Shown here piece after piece: positions 25,379 through 34,687 of a stretch of 64,000 bases of DNA. The DNA is from Desulfobacterales bacterium. GTDB taxonomy: Bacteria; Desulfobacterota; Desulfobacteria; Desulfobacterales; Desulfosalsimonadaceae. The position numbers were made by a program, and so were the translations under genes. The notes beneath the pieces are model-generated. The model was not told the origin of the DNA. It saw nothing but the letters and a program-made list of their open reading frames with translations, and did no database searches. The stretch spans positions 186,001 to 250,000 of the forward strand of contig JAXHNP010000002.1 of assembly GCA_034520365.1 (NCBI GenBank), in the 5' to 3' direction. Positions within the stretch are counted from its first letter, which is position 1. Each line of letters opens with the position of its first letter.

Positions 25379-27070
25379 ATGAAACTTGTAGTGATTGGCG
25401 GCGTTGCCGGCGGAGCGACTGCTGCAGCGCGGGCCCGCCGGTTAAACGAAGAGGCTGAAATAGTTGTTTTCGAACGGGGCGAGTATATCTCATTTGCCAA
25501 CTGCGGCCTGCCTTACTATATCGGCGAGGTGATCAGGGAGCGGGACAACCTTCTGGTTACCACCGCGGATGATTTTAAGGCCCGCTACCAAATCGATGTC
25601 CGTTTGTTTACCGAGGTGACCGCTATTGACCGGAAAGCCGGGAAGGTCACGGTCAAGAACCATCAAACCGGGGAAACCTATACGGAAGCCTATGATAAAA
25701 TTATTCTTTCTCCGGGCGCTGAGCCGGTCAGGCCGCCGCTTCCCGGGGTGGAGGCGGATAATATTTTTAACCTGCGAAATATTCCGGATACGGATCGGAT
25801 CAAGGCTTATGTGGATCAGCAAAAACCCAAAAGCGCGGTTGTCGTGGGCGGCGGATTTATAGGCCTGGAGATGGCGGAAAATCTGGTCTTCCGGGGCGTT
25901 GAAACCACAATCGTTGAAAAAATGGAGCAGGTCATGCCGACGATGGACTATGAAATGGCGGGCCTGATGCATGCGCACCTGAAGGAAAAAGGCGTGGGGC
26001 TGATACTGGGAGACGGTATTGCGGCATTTGAGAAAAATAACGGGCGACTGGTGGTGCGTACGGAAAAGGGCGAAGCACTGGAATGCGATATGGCGATCCT
26101 GTCCATCGGCGTTAAACCGGAAAACCGGCTGGCCCGGGAAGCGGGCCTTGAAATCGGTGAGCTGGGCGGGGTCAAAGTGGCTGCCACAATGCAGACTTCT
26201 GATCCGGATATTTTCGCCGTGGGTGATGCGGTGGAGGTGACCGATTATTTGACAGGCCATGCGACCATGACGCCGCTTGCCGGTCCGGCCAACAAACAGG
26301 GCCGGATTGCAGCGGATAATGTCATGGGTCGGCGCTCAATTTTTAGGGGCACTTTGGGAACCTCTGTGGTTAAAATTTTTGAGCAGACGGTTGCCTCCAC
26401 CGGCGCAAGCGAAAAAATGCTGCGACACTATGGTATACCGCATGTGGCCAGCTACAGCCATTCCGGCTCCCACGCCTCCTATTATCCGGGTGCCCAGATG
26501 ATGGCGGTCAAGCTTTTGGTTTCGCCTTCCACCGGCAAAATTCTGGGAGCCCAGATCGTTGGCGGTGAAGGAGTGGATAAACGCATCGATGTTTTGGCTA
26601 CCGCCATTCACGCATCCATGACTGTTTTTCAGCTTGAGGAGCTGGAGCTGGCTTATGCCCCGCCGTTTTCTTCAGCCAAGGACCCGGTCAATATTGCGGG
26701 TTTTGTGGCTGCGAATCTGCTCAAGGGCGATGCCCGCAAAATTAACTGGAATGAATTCAGCGCGCTGGATCCGGAAAACGATGTGTTAATTGATCTGCGC
26801 AACAAGGACGAACTGGAGCAGGCCGGCGAGATCGAAGGGGCGCTGCATATTCCGCTCAATGAACTGCGCGACAATCTGCATCGGCTGGACAAGCGCAAAC
26901 GCTATATCCCGTTCTGCGCGATCGGCCTGCGCGGATATGTGGGTTATCGGATTCTTGCCCAGCACGGATTTGACGCCATGAACTTAAGCGGCGGATACAA
27001 GACGTTTCTGGGGGCAAAGGAAAAAATTATGGAGGAATCGCCTTTCACCCCGATTTGGCGAGCGCAATAA
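25379..27070 (+). CDS. CoA-disulfide/persulfide reductase-like flavoprotein with C-terminal rhodanese
   Basis: This 563-residue protein has an N-terminal FAD-binding Rossmann motif (VVIGGVAGGATAAARARR), the single redox Cys42 in SFANCGLPYYIG as in CoA-disulfide reductases, an NAD(P)H motif (VVVGGGFIGLEMAE), a dimerisation domain, and a rhodanese domain (about 470-563) with Cys513 in FCAIGLRGY. This architecture matches CoADR-RHD and the NADH-dependent persulfide reductase Npsr, which reduce CoA or protein persulfides and polysulfide. It fits a sulfur-reducing or sulfide-exposed anaerobe. AAAGGAG lies eight bases before the ATG; an upstream GTG at 25337 is less likely. Tpx, Usp and other redox genes follow. 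Confidence 0.9.
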   Translation: MKLVVIGGVAGGATAAARARRLNEEAEIVVFERGEYISFANCGLPYYIGEVIRERDNLLVTTADDFKARYQIDVRLFTEVTAIDRKAGKVTVKNHQTGETYTEAYDKIILSPGAEPVRPPLPGVEADNIFNLRNIPDTDRIKAYVDQQKPKSAVVVGGGFIGLEMAENLVFRGVETTIVEKMEQVMPTMDYEMAGLMHAHLKEKGVGLILGDGIAAFEKNNGRLVVRTEKGEALECDMAILSIGVKPENRLAREAGLEIGELGGVKVAATMQTSDPDIFAVGDAVEVTDYLTGHATMTPLAGPANKQGRIAADNVMGRRSIFRGTLGTSVVKIFEQTVASTGASEKMLRHYGIPHVASYSHSGSHASYYPGAQMMAVKLLVSPSTGKILGAQIVGGEGVDKRIDVLATAIHASMTVFQLEELELAYAPPFSSAKDPVNIAGFVAANLLKGDARKINWNEFSALDPENDVLIDLRNKDELEQAGEIEGALHIPLNELRDNLHRLDKRKRYIPFCAIGLRGYVGYRILAQHGFDAMNLSGGYKTFLGAKEKIMEESPFTPIWRAQ

Positions 27071-27180
27071 CCGGTGTTAAATTAATTAATAGAACGAAAC
27101 AAAAAAATCCGTTTAATGCCGAAGATGGCCTTGAGCCAGCTTCTGGCCAGAATTTTTTAACCTGATTGAAGGAGGATACA

Positions 27181-27825
27181 ATGGCCCAGATTACCTTTAA
27201 AGGAAACCCGGTCAACACGTCCGGCGATTTGCCGGAAGTGGGAGAAAAGGCGCCTGATTTTCTGCTCACAAAGACCGATATGACAGACACCACATTGGCC
27301 GATTTCAAGGGCAGAAAGCTGGTACTAAACATCTTTATCAGCGTGGAAACCCCGGTTTGTGCCGAATCGGTCCGGCGGTTTAATCAGGAAATCACCAAGC
27401 ATGAAAACACTGACGTGCTGTGTGTCTCCAGGGACCTCCCGTTTGCGCACGCGCGGTTTAATATGGATGAGGGCCTTGAGAATGTGATCTCCGTTTCAGA
27501 GTTGCGCAATTTGGACTTTGGCCGTGATTATGGCCTGCGCATTCTTGACAGTCAGATGGCCGGCCTGCTGGCCCGGGCACTGGTCGTTCTGAATGAGGAC
27601 GGCAAAGTTATTCATACGGAGCTGGTGCCGGAAATCGGGGAGGAGCCGGATTATGATTCCGCGCTGCAGGTGCTTGCCAGCGGCACGGTGGAGACGGAGC
27701 GGAGCGCGCAGGGCCGCAGTGCCGGTGATCCGGAAGCGTGCACCAAATCACCGGAGTTTCCCGAGCACCATCGCCTGGCGGATGAAGATGATGCCTGTGA
27801 CGACGGCCGAAGCGGCAAACTCTAG
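27181..27825 (+). CDS. tpx: Thiol peroxidase Tpx lacking the usual resolving cysteine
   Basis: This peroxiredoxin (214 residues) has the peroxidatic Cys60 in ETPVCAESVRRFNQE and the conserved Cys81 (VLCVSRDLPFA). The resolving cysteine, expected in the SRFC motif 34 residues after Cys60, is Asn94 (ARFN). The protein runs some 45 residues past the normal end (about 168), and this acidic tail contains Cys187 and Cys206. I infer that a tail cysteine may act as resolver, or that the enzyme works as a 1-Cys type with an outside reductant. GGAGG lies before the ATG. The neighbours are a persulfide-reductase-like gene and a Usp gene. Confidence 0.88.
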   Translation: MAQITFKGNPVNTSGDLPEVGEKAPDFLLTKTDMTDTTLADFKGRKLVLNIFISVETPVCAESVRRFNQEITKHENTDVLCVSRDLPFAHARFNMDEGLENVISVSELRNLDFGRDYGLRILDSQMAGLLARALVVLNEDGKVIHTELVPEIGEEPDYDSALQVLASGTVETERSAQGRSAGDPEACTKSPEFPEHHRLADEDDACDDGRSGKL

Positions 27826-27863
27826 CGTTAATAGCAGCAACTGAGTGAAAGGAGATTTCTACG

Positions 27864-28337
27864 ATGGCCAAAAAAATTCTGATCGCATTTGATGAATCCG
27901 AAAATTCCCAGCGCGCGGTGGATTTTGTGGGCGCCCACTTTGCCGGTGACTGCTCGGTTACCCTGTTTAATGTACTGCTGGATACGGAAGCTATGTGCGC
28001 CATGGAGAGTCCGGAATTGACCCCGTATTTTAAATCTGAGCAAAGCGCGTTCTGCTCGCTTGAGGATAAAAAAAAGGAAGTGGTGAACCAGGCGATGGAG
28101 CGAGGCAGGCGGTGTCTTATCGAATGCGGATTTTCGCCGGACCGGGTGGAGACCAAAGCAAAAGTCCGGGAAAAAGGGGTTGCCCGGGATATCATCAAGG
28201 AGATCCAGAATGGCAAATACGATCTGGTGGTGCTCGGCAAGCAGGGATTATCCGGATTCAAGGAATTTTTCCTGGGCAGCGTGCCCCAGAAAGTTATTCA
28301 TGGCGCAAAAAACGCCTCTATCCTGCTGGTTGAATGA
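27864..28337 (+). CDS. Universal stress protein, single UspA domain
   Basis: This 157-residue cytoplasmic protein starts KKILIAFDESENSQRAVDFV and carries the nucleotide-binding motif GKQGLSGFKEFFLGSVPQKV (G-2x-G-9x-GS), so ATP binding is expected. It lies 38 bases after tpx with AAAGGAG before its ATG and is probably in the same transcript. The C-terminal ASILLVE strand is standard for the family. Confidence 0.9.
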   Translation: MAKKILIAFDESENSQRAVDFVGAHFAGDCSVTLFNVLLDTEAMCAMESPELTPYFKSEQSAFCSLEDKKKEVVNQAMERGRRCLIECGFSPDRVETKAKVREKGVARDIIKEIQNGKYDLVVLGKQGLSGFKEFFLGSVPQKVIHGAKNASILLVE

Positions 28338-28358
28338 TATTTCGCTCGGAGAGTCGAT

Positions 28359-29264
28359 ATGAATGTTTTGATTACCGGAAGTTCAGGTTTTGTGGGGTCG
28401 CATCTTATCTCATTTCTGCTGGAAAGCGGATATCAGGTTATCGGGGTGGATCGAATGTCGGCGAAAAACCCGATAAGCGATCCCCGCTTTCGTTTTATTG
28501 AGGCTGATACCACGCAGCCCGGAGATTGGCAGGATGCTGTAAATGAGGCGGAAGCGGTGATCAATCTGGCCGGCGTCAGTATTTTCAGGCGATGGAGCGA
28601 AAAAGCCAAGAAGCTTATCTATGACAGCCGGATACTGACCACCCGAAATGTGGTTGCCGCCCTGCCTGAAGGCAAAGATACCGTATTATGCAGCACCTCG
28701 GCGGTGGGTTTTTACGGCCCCCGCGGGGATGAAACAATCGATGAATCCGCTGCTGCCGGGGATGATTTTTTGGCCCGCATCTCCATTGACTGGGAGGGAG
28801 AGGCGCTTCAGGCAGAAAAGAAGGGCGCCCGGGTGGTTCTTGACCGGTTTGGCATCATCCTTGGAAAAGCCGGCGGCGCGCTGGGGACCATGCTGCCGGC
28901 CTTTCGGCTGGGGCTCGGCGGACCGCTGGGAAGCGGGCGTCAATGGTTTCCATGGATTCACATGACGGATCTCTTGCGGGCGCATCGATTTGTTCTGGAG
29001 CATCCGGAGGTTTCCGGAGCGGTTAATTTTACGGCGCCGAATCCGGTCAGAAACCGTGAGCTGGCCCAAACCATCGGCAGCGTGTTAAACCGGCCGGCAT
29101 TTTTTAAGGTGCCCGGTTTTGTCCTGCGAATGGCGTCCGGTGAATTCGGTGAAATGCTGCTGAACGGACAGCGGGCTTATCCGGCCAGACTCCTGGAAAA
29201 AGGTTTTGAATTTAAATATCCGGCGCTTGAACAGGCGCTTCGGGATGCATTGGCGTCTGAATAA
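28359..29264 (+). CDS. TIGR01777-family NAD(P)-dependent epimerase (YfcH-like SDR)
   Basis: This extended short-chain dehydrogenase (301 residues) has the nucleotide motif ITGSSGFVGSHL at the N-terminus, CSTSAVGFYGPRGDE holding the catalytic Tyr, and WFPWIHMTDLLRAH, a signature of the TIGR01777 group (YfcH, SulA-like). The substrate is unknown. GGAGAG precedes the ATG 21 bases after the Usp gene, so it likely shares its operon. Confidence 0.87.
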   Translation: MNVLITGSSGFVGSHLISFLLESGYQVIGVDRMSAKNPISDPRFRFIEADTTQPGDWQDAVNEAEAVINLAGVSIFRRWSEKAKKLIYDSRILTTRNVVAALPEGKDTVLCSTSAVGFYGPRGDETIDESAAAGDDFLARISIDWEGEALQAEKKGARVVLDRFGIILGKAGGALGTMLPAFRLGLGGPLGSGRQWFPWIHMTDLLRAHRFVLEHPEVSGAVNFTAPNPVRNRELAQTIGSVLNRPAFFKVPGFVLRMASGEFGEMLLNGQRAYPARLLEKGFEFKYPALEQALRDALASE

Positions 29265-29306
29265 ACGGGACCGAATTTAAAAGTAACTTCTTTGAAGGAG
29301 GAGCAA

Positions 29307-29510
29307 ATGGCGACCCAGAAATTTTCCGTACCCAATATTTCCTGCGATCATTGCGTTAACACCATTCGCAACGAACTCAAAGAGCTTGAAGGGATCAACC
29401 TAATGGACGGGGATGTGGCCAACAAGCAGATCACCGTGGAATATGAGGATCCGGCGACTGAGGAAAAGATGCGGGAAAAATTAAAAGAGATCAATTACCC
29501 GGCGGAGTAA
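29307..29510 (+). CDS. copZ: Heavy-metal-associated (HMA) copper chaperone-like protein
   Basis: This 67-residue ferredoxin-like protein has the metal-binding CxxC (Cys13, Cys16) in [18 protein letters not shown]. Single-domain HMA proteins of this size carry Cu(I) to a P-type ATPase, and such a gene starts four bases downstream. The usual GMTC is NISC here. The start at 29307 has GGAGGAG close upstream. Confidence 0.88.
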   Translation: MATQKFSVPNISCDHCVNTIRNELKELEGINLMDGDVANKQITVEYEDPATEEKMREKLKEINYPAE

Positions 29511-29514
29511 GCCC

Positions 29515-30786
29515 ATGGCGAATGAGCGGGTAAGCCTGCCCGTTACCGGCATGACCTGTGCCAATTGCGCGGCCAACATCGAACGGAGTGTAAAAAAGTT
29601 GTCCGGCGTTTCCGGGGTTGAGGTGAATTTTGCCTCTGAGCAGCTCTCGGCGGATATTGATGACGAGCAGGTAAATATTGATGATGTCGTCGGTCGGGTG
29701 CAAAAAGCCGGCTACGGGGTGGCCACCGCCAGCCAAGAGCTGGCGGTCACGGGTATGACCTGCGCCAACTGTGTGGCCACGGTTGAGCGGGTGCTGAATC
29801 AGAAAGTGCCCGGTGTGGTGTCTGCTTCGGTTAATTTTGCCACTGAAACGGCCAGCGTGGAATACCTGCCTTCGGTGACCAGCCCGGAGGACATGATCTC
29901 AGCCATCGAAAGGGCGGGTTACGGGGTATCACTGATTGGCGAGGATTCGGCAGAAGATGCCGAGGCGGCGGCCCGGGAGGCGGAGGTCCGGGATCAAACC
30001 CGGAAATTTTTGATCGGTGCGGCATTTACGCTGCCCCTCTTTATTCTCTCCATGGGGCGGGATATGGGGTTTTTCGGTGCATGGGCCCACGGGGCGGCGG
30101 TTAACTGGCTTTTTCTGGTTCTCGCCACGCCGGTCCAGTTCTACACCGGGTGGGATTACTATGTGGGTGGGTTCCGCAGCCTCCGGAACAAAAGCGCGAA
30201 TATGGATGTTCTGGTCGCGATGGGGTCATCCGTGGCCTATTTTTATTCTTTTTTTGTGCTTTTATTTCCTATGCTCGAAGATCATGTCTATTTTGAAACC
30301 GCCGCTGTGATCATCACCCTGATCAAGCTGGGCAAACTTTTGGAGGTTCGGGCCAAACGAAAAACCGGCGGCGCCATTCGCAATCTGTTGGGCTTGCAGC
30401 CCAATACCGCAAGCATTCTGCGCAATGATCAGGAAGTTGAGATAGCGGTGGACCAAGTGCGGATCGGGGATGTGGTGGTGGTCCGGCCGGGGGATCGCAT
30501 CCCTGTGGACGGCCGGGTCCGGAGCGGCTCATCTGCTGTGGATGAATCCATGCTGACCGGTGAGCCGGTGCCGGTCGACAAAGCGGCCGGCGATCCGCTG
30601 ACCGGTGGTACGATCAATCAAAACGGGATGCTGCATTTTGAAGCCACGCGCGTGGGCAAGGATACCGTGCTGGCCCAGATCGTGGACCTGGTACAGAAGG
30701 CCCAGGGCAGTAAGGCACCGATTCAGGCGGTGGCGGATCGGGTGGCGGCCTATTTCGTGCCCGCGGTGATCGGGGGGCCGTGTTAA
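29515..30786 (+). CDS. copA: Copper-type P1B ATPase, N-terminal part (frameshifted)
   Basis: This part (423 residues) holds two HMA domains (GMTCANC at about 13 and 83), the first membrane helices, and the actuator domain with [12 protein letters not shown]-like sequence ([14 protein letters not shown]). It stops at TAA 30784-30786 just as the next membrane helix begins. In the -1 frame, across a run of six G (30772-30777), the protein continues as [13 protein letters not shown] into the next ORF. The break is therefore a one-base loss in a homopolymer, by sequencing error, mutation or programmed slippage. It sits next to copZ and would export Cu(I). Confidence 0.88.
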   Translation: MANERVSLPVTGMTCANCAANIERSVKKLSGVSGVEVNFASEQLSADIDDEQVNIDDVVGRVQKAGYGVATASQELAVTGMTCANCVATVERVLNQKVPGVVSASVNFATETASVEYLPSVTSPEDMISAIERAGYGVSLIGEDSAEDAEAAAREAEVRDQTRKFLIGAAFTLPLFILSMGRDMGFFGAWAHGAAVNWLFLVLATPVQFYTGWDYYVGGFRSLRNKSANMDVLVAMGSSVAYFYSFFVLLFPMLEDHVYFETAAVIITLIKLGKLLEVRAKRKTGGAIRNLLGLQPNTASILRNDQEVEIAVDQVRIGDVVVVRPGDRIPVDGRVRSGSSAVDESMLTGEPVPVDKAAGDPLTGGTINQNGMLHFEATRVGKDTVLAQIVDLVQKAQGSKAPIQAVADRVAAYFVPAVIGGPC

Positions 30787-31955
30787 CATTCATTATTTGG
30801 CTTTTGCTGACCGCCGCGTTTGTTCCCTCCATGATCCGGCTGGTGGCGGTTTTGGTGATCGCCTGTCCCTGCGCACTTGGGCTTGCCACGCCCACGGCCA
30901 TGATGGCGGGCATGGGAAAAGGGGCAGAAAAGGGGATTTTATTTAAAAGCAGCGAAATCCTGGAGACCGCCGCGCGTCTTAATACACTGGTACTTGATAA
31001 AACCGGAACGCTCACGCTGGGTGAACCATCGGTATTTGATGTGCTGCCGGTTGAGGATAGTGTGAATTCGGCGGATACGCTATTGCAGATCGCCGCTTCA
31101 GTTGAGGCCGGCTCAGAACATCCGATCGGCCGGGCGATCGTGGCTGCAGCGAACGAAAAATCCCTGGAAAAGCTTTCCGCGGAAAATTTTAAGGCTCATG
31201 GCGGCAGCGGGGTCGAGGCGGTTGTTGACGGAGCGCTGATCACCATCGGCCGCCCGGATTGGCTGGAAAGAGAGAATATTGATTTTTCGCCGGTGGAAGA
31301 TGATATCCGCTCACTTCAGGACAAGGGCCTTACAGTGATTTCCGTTATCCGGGAGAGCCAGCTGCTGGGTCTTATTTCCCTTGGCGATAAGCTAAAGCCC
31401 GATTCCCGGGAGGCGGTGGATCAGCTCCATGTCATGGGGCACCGTGTGCTCATGCTGACCGGCGACAACACGGCGACAGCGCAGGCCATTGCACGCCAGC
31501 TGGGCATTGATAACGTCGTCGCCGAGGTGCGGCCGGATGAAAAGGCTGCGCGCATCCAGGAACTCCAGTCCCCCGGCCAGCTTATCGGCATGGTGGGAGA
31601 TGGCATTAATGACGCCCCGGCCCTGGCCCAGGCGGATGTTGGGTTTGCCATTGGCTCCGGGACGGATGTGGCCATTGAAACAGCCGGCGTGATTTTAAGC
31701 AGGGGCAGTGTGACAGGGGTTCCGATCGCGGTGCGCTTGAGCCGCCGCACCATGCGCACCGTGCGGCAGAATCTGTTCTGGGCATTCGGCTATAATACGG
31801 TATTGATTCCGGTGGCTGCCGGGATTCTGATGCCCTTTGCCTGGGCGCCGGCATTTCTGCAGCAGCTTCATCCCATGCTCGCCGCACTTGCCATGTCGTT
31901 AAGCTCTATATCGGTGGTAACCAATAGTCTGATGCTTTATAAATGGAAAATATAA
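30780..31955 (+). CDS. copA: Copper-type P1B ATPase, C-terminal part (frameshifted)
   Basis: This part carries the rest of the pump: the transmembrane metal site CPC in [17 protein letters not shown], the phosphorylated Asp in DKTGTLT, the nucleotide-binding domain, [14 protein letters not shown], the hinge [16 protein letters not shown] and the last two helices. The GTG at 30780 has no proper ribosome site, so this segment is probably made only by frame restoration over the G run, or the frameshift is an error. Together the parts give about 814 residues, a normal length for CopA. Confidence 0.88.
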   Translation: MLTFIIWLLLTAAFVPSMIRLVAVLVIACPCALGLATPTAMMAGMGKGAEKGILFKSSEILETAARLNTLVLDKTGTLTLGEPSVFDVLPVEDSVNSADTLLQIAASVEAGSEHPIGRAIVAAANEKSLEKLSAENFKAHGGSGVEAVVDGALITIGRPDWLERENIDFSPVEDDIRSLQDKGLTVISVIRESQLLGLISLGDKLKPDSREAVDQLHVMGHRVLMLTGDNTATAQAIARQLGIDNVVAEVRPDEKAARIQELQSPGQLIGMVGDGINDAPALAQADVGFAIGSGTDVAIETAGVILSRGSVTGVPIAVRLSRRTMRTVRQNLFWAFGYNTVLIPVAAGILMPFAWAPAFLQQLHPMLAALAMSLSSISVVTNSLMLYKWKI

Positions 31956-31974
31956 AATCGAAAGGAGGCCCATT

Positions 31975-32178
31975 ATGAATTTGGATAAAGCTGTTTTTCG
32001 GATAGCCGGAATCATTATTCTGATCAGTGTGCTCCTGGCCGCGGTGCACACTAAATACTGGCTGATATTGACCGCCTTTGTGGCCGTCAATATGCTCCAG
32101 GCCACATATACCGCTTTCTGCCCCTCGGCCAAGGTGTTTAAAATATTTGGCATAAAGCCCGGCCGGATTTTTGATTGA
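31975..32178 (+). CDS. YgaP-like/DUF2892 small membrane protein
   Basis: This 67-residue protein is almost all two membrane helices (IAGIIILISVLLAAVHT and YWLILTAFVAVNMLQATYT) followed by FCPSAKVFKIFGIKP, the pattern of DUF2892 proteins that occur alone or fused to rhodanese, as in YgaP. Its role is not established. The Cys after the second helix is conserved in the family. AAAGGAGG precedes the ATG, 20 bases after the copper ATPase. Confidence 0.85.
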   Translation: MNLDKAVFRIAGIIILISVLLAAVHTKYWLILTAFVAVNMLQATYTAFCPSAKVFKIFGIKPGRIFD

Positions 32179-32255
32179 GCGGAACATCCGGTTTTTTGCC
32201 GGTTTAAACAAACGGGGTTGAATTTCGCCGTTAAGGCGATTTATTCCGCCGCGCC

Positions 32256-32373
32256 GATTCGTACTCGTACTCGTGCCCGTACTCCTAATCGGCTTTTGAT
32301 CTTTTCGAGTACGATTACGAGTACGAGAACCGTCCCGCTCGCGCGGGACTGAGTAAGATTAAGTTACTTAGAA
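32256..32373. repeat. Dispersed repeat family R1, copy 3 (inverted)
   Basis: This is the reverse complement of the copy at 9297, from GATTCGTACTCG to AAGTTACTTAG, including the CCCGCTCGCGCGGG palindrome. It lies in a 444-base gene-free stretch (32179-32622) between the YgaP-like gene and the Grx-TrxR gene that is otherwise filled by an R3 repeat and heptamer repeats. Confidence 0.8.
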
Positions 32374-32431
32374 GTATTCCCCTCGGGCCGTGCGCCCGGG
32401 ACCGAGCTAAAAATAACTTTAAAGGCACTGA

Positions 32432-32536
32432 GGCACGGTAAATTTGTTCTGTCTATTTTTCAGGCGGGCACGGTGGCCCGCCCTACGAATGGGGAAAAAC
32501 CCGATCCATCGTAGGGTCGGCCACCGTGCCGACCAT
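32432..32536. repeat. Dispersed repeat family R3, copy 1
   Basis: It starts CACGGTAAATTTGTTCT and contains facing GGGCACGGTGGCCCGCCCTA and TAGGGTCGGCCACCGTGCC arms, so it can form a long hairpin. It lacks the second outer terminal repeat present in the copy at 58047. Confidence 0.8.
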
Positions 32537-32562
32537 AAATTCTTGATTTCATTCACCTAATA

Positions 32563-32610
32563 CTTAACACCGAATACCTAATACCTAAAACCCGTGAAGT
32601 TACTTAAAAG
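32563..32610. repeat. Short heptamer-type repeat, inverted relative to 36180
   Basis: ACCTAATACTTAACACCGAATACCTAATACCTAAAACCCG followed by AAGTTACTT is the inverse of the TATTAGG run after hisA. Low-complexity relic; no function seen. Confidence 0.5.
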
Positions 32611-32622
32611 TGAGGACTTGGT

Positions 32623-33822
32623 TTGTCAGAAAAAGACATAAGCGGCCTGATCATTTACTCCATGGACGGCTGCCCTTTCTGCCAGAAGGCCACGGCCTTT
32701 CTGGCGGAAAAGGGAATTGCCTATACGGAAATACCGGTGGCACCGGGATCAGATGCCTGGGAGGAGATGAAGCGGGTCGCGGGTAGTGAGTATACCCCGC
32801 AGATTTTAATTAATGGCGATCCCATCGGCGGATATGCCGATCTGGTCAATCTCTATACCACCGGCGAGGTGACGGAGCGCCTGGGGCTGTCCCCGGCCGG
32901 AGAGCCGGTTGAACTCTATGATGTGATTATTATCGGCGGCGGGCCGGCGGGTTTAAACGCCGCCCTGTACGGGGCCCGAAAAGTTTTAAAGATCCTGCTC
33001 ATCACCGAGGATATCGGCGGCCAGCTGCGCGATACCTGGGAAATCGACAACTACCTGGGCTATTCCGGCGAGGCGCTTGAGCTGATCGAAAAATTCGAAT
33101 CCCACGTGGATAACTATGATATCCAAAAACGAGTGGGCAGCAAAGTCGCCTCTCTGGATCTCACCGGCCGGATCAAATCCGTTAAAACCGATGACGGCGA
33201 AATATGCTACACCAAAACCGTGATCCTCGCCATGGGAAAGCGCCCAAAGACCCTGAATGTTCCCGGAGAAACCGATTTTCTGGGTCGCGGTGTGGCCTAT
33301 TGTTCCACCTGCGATGCGCCGTTTTACACGGATGCCAATGTCGCGGTCATTGGCGGCGGCAATTCCGCTCTGGAGGCGGTGATCGATTTGGACAAAGTGG
33401 CCCGCCGGGTCTATATGGTCTCCCTTACCGAACTGACCGGTGATCCGATTCTACAGAACCGGGTGCGGACCTTTTCCAAAGTGCATCTCTATACGCGCCA
33501 CAATACGACCCGGATCATCGGGGAGGAAAGCGTTGCGGGCATTGAAATTGAATCCCTGGACACCGGGGAAAAGATTCGGCTCGATGTGGAAGGCGTGTTT
33601 GTGGAGATCGGTTTGCTCTCCAATTCAAAGCTGATTATCGGCACGCTTTTGACCAATCAGATGGGCGAGATCATCGTGGACAATGAGTGCCGGACCGGCA
33701 TCCCCGGGGTGTTCGCCTGCGGGGATGTGACCAGCGTGCCGTTTAAACAGGTCACCATAGCTGCCGGCGAGGGGGCCAAAGCCGCGCTTGCCGCCTATAG
33801 CTATTTGCTTACCGAGCGCTGA
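32623..33822 (+). CDS. Glutaredoxin-thioredoxin reductase fusion protein
   Basis: This 399-residue protein has an N-terminal glutaredoxin domain (1-85) with Cys17-Pro-Phe-Cys20 and the TPQILIN/GGYADL glutathione-site region, joined to a low-molecular-weight thioredoxin reductase: FAD motif IIIGGGPAGLNAALYGA, redox pair Cys227-Ser-Thr-Cys230 in AYCSTCDAPF, NADPH motif VIGGGNSALEA and C-terminal ACGDVTSVPFKQ. The fused glutaredoxin is probably the electron acceptor of the reductase and passes electrons to targets such as the nearby Tpx. The start is TTG, with GAGG seven bases before it. Divergence from nearby genes is not evident. Confidence 0.9.
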   Translation: MSEKDISGLIIYSMDGCPFCQKATAFLAEKGIAYTEIPVAPGSDAWEEMKRVAGSEYTPQILINGDPIGGYADLVNLYTTGEVTERLGLSPAGEPVELYDVIIIGGGPAGLNAALYGARKVLKILLITEDIGGQLRDTWEIDNYLGYSGEALELIEKFESHVDNYDIQKRVGSKVASLDLTGRIKSVKTDDGEICYTKTVILAMGKRPKTLNVPGETDFLGRGVAYCSTCDAPFYTDANVAVIGGGNSALEAVIDLDKVARRVYMVSLTELTGDPILQNRVRTFSKVHLYTRHNTTRIIGEESVAGIEIESLDTGEKIRLDVEGVFVEIGLLSNSKLIIGTLLTNQMGEIIVDNECRTGIPGVFACGDVTSVPFKQVTIAAGEGAKAALAAYSYLLTER

Positions 33823-34617
33823 ATGAGTTTGCCTGAAATGAAAGACCGGCTGGAGGGGCTTTATGAAAAGTTCAATCAGCGCCGGTATGTGCATCCCGAC
33901 CCGCTGGAATGCGTATATGAATATGATGATCCGGCGGATCGCGAGATTGCGGCATTAATCGCCGCATCCCTGGCATACGGGCAGGTGCGCCAGATTTTAA
34001 AAAGCGTCTCAGATGTGCTTTCCCGGATGGGGCCATCGCCGTACGCCTATTTGATGGATGAGCGCGCCGCCCGGATTCAGTCGGATATGGCCGGGTTTGT
34101 GCATCGCTTTGCCCGGGGGGCTCACGTGGCCGCCCTTTTAACCGGAATCCGAAAAACCCTTAAGCAACACGGTTCCCTTCAGCAATCTTTCAGAGTCTGC
34201 CTTGCAGATGATGAGCCAACCATTTGGCCGGCGCTCTGCCGGTTTAGCGAAACCCTTCGCCATGACAGCGCCTGCGGTGCCCCCGGTCATTTGCTGGCCT
34301 GCCCGGAGAAGGGTTCGGCCTGCAAGCGGCTGAATCTTTTTCTGCGCTGGATGGTCCGTAAAGACCGGGTCGATCCCGGCGGATGGCCGGATGTGCCCGC
34401 TTCCATGCTCATAATCCCGCTGGATACGCATATGTTTAGAATCTGCCGGAAACTCGGGCTGACCGCGCGCAATCAGCCCAATATGCGGACGGCCATTGAG
34501 ATTACGGAAGCCTTCCGCCAATGGGCGCCTCAGGATCCGGTCAAATATGATTTCACCCTGAGCCGCTTCGGCATCCGCAAGGACCTGGCCGGGCAGGCGG
34601 ATGAATATTTTGCATAG
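33823..34617 (+). CDS. TIGR02757 (DUF2400) family protein
   Basis: This 264-residue soluble protein matches the TIGR02757 family by its opening (LEGLYEKFNQRRYVHPDPLE), ALIAASLAYGQVRQIL, and the late DTHMFRICRKLGLTAR and QDPVKYDFTLSRFGIRKD. The function is unknown; the helix-rich layout with a final D...H...K pattern recalls the HhH DNA-glycosylase fold, a family-level suspicion only. Its ATG follows the Grx-TrxR stop directly, so the two are cotranslated. Confidence 0.82.
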   Translation: MSLPEMKDRLEGLYEKFNQRRYVHPDPLECVYEYDDPADREIAALIAASLAYGQVRQILKSVSDVLSRMGPSPYAYLMDERAARIQSDMAGFVHRFARGAHVAALLTGIRKTLKQHGSLQQSFRVCLADDEPTIWPALCRFSETLRHDSACGAPGHLLACPEKGSACKRLNLFLRWMVRKDRVDPGGWPDVPASMLIIPLDTHMFRICRKLGLTARNQPNMRTAIEITEAFRQWAPQDPVKYDFTLSRFGIRKDLAGQADEYFA

Positions 34618-34687
34618 CCGGAATTTTTTATTGACCCATACCGAAACCTATGTTACTTACTTCTGTTAATTCAAATACCATAAATGT

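Noticed and set aside
30766-30786. Programmed -1 frameshift in copA asserted as real
   Set aside because: The zero-frame codons are ATC GGG GGG CCG, which is not the usual X-XXY-YYZ slippery register, and no downstream pseudoknot was recognised. Homopolymer error or mutation is at least as likely, so I leave it as a finding only.
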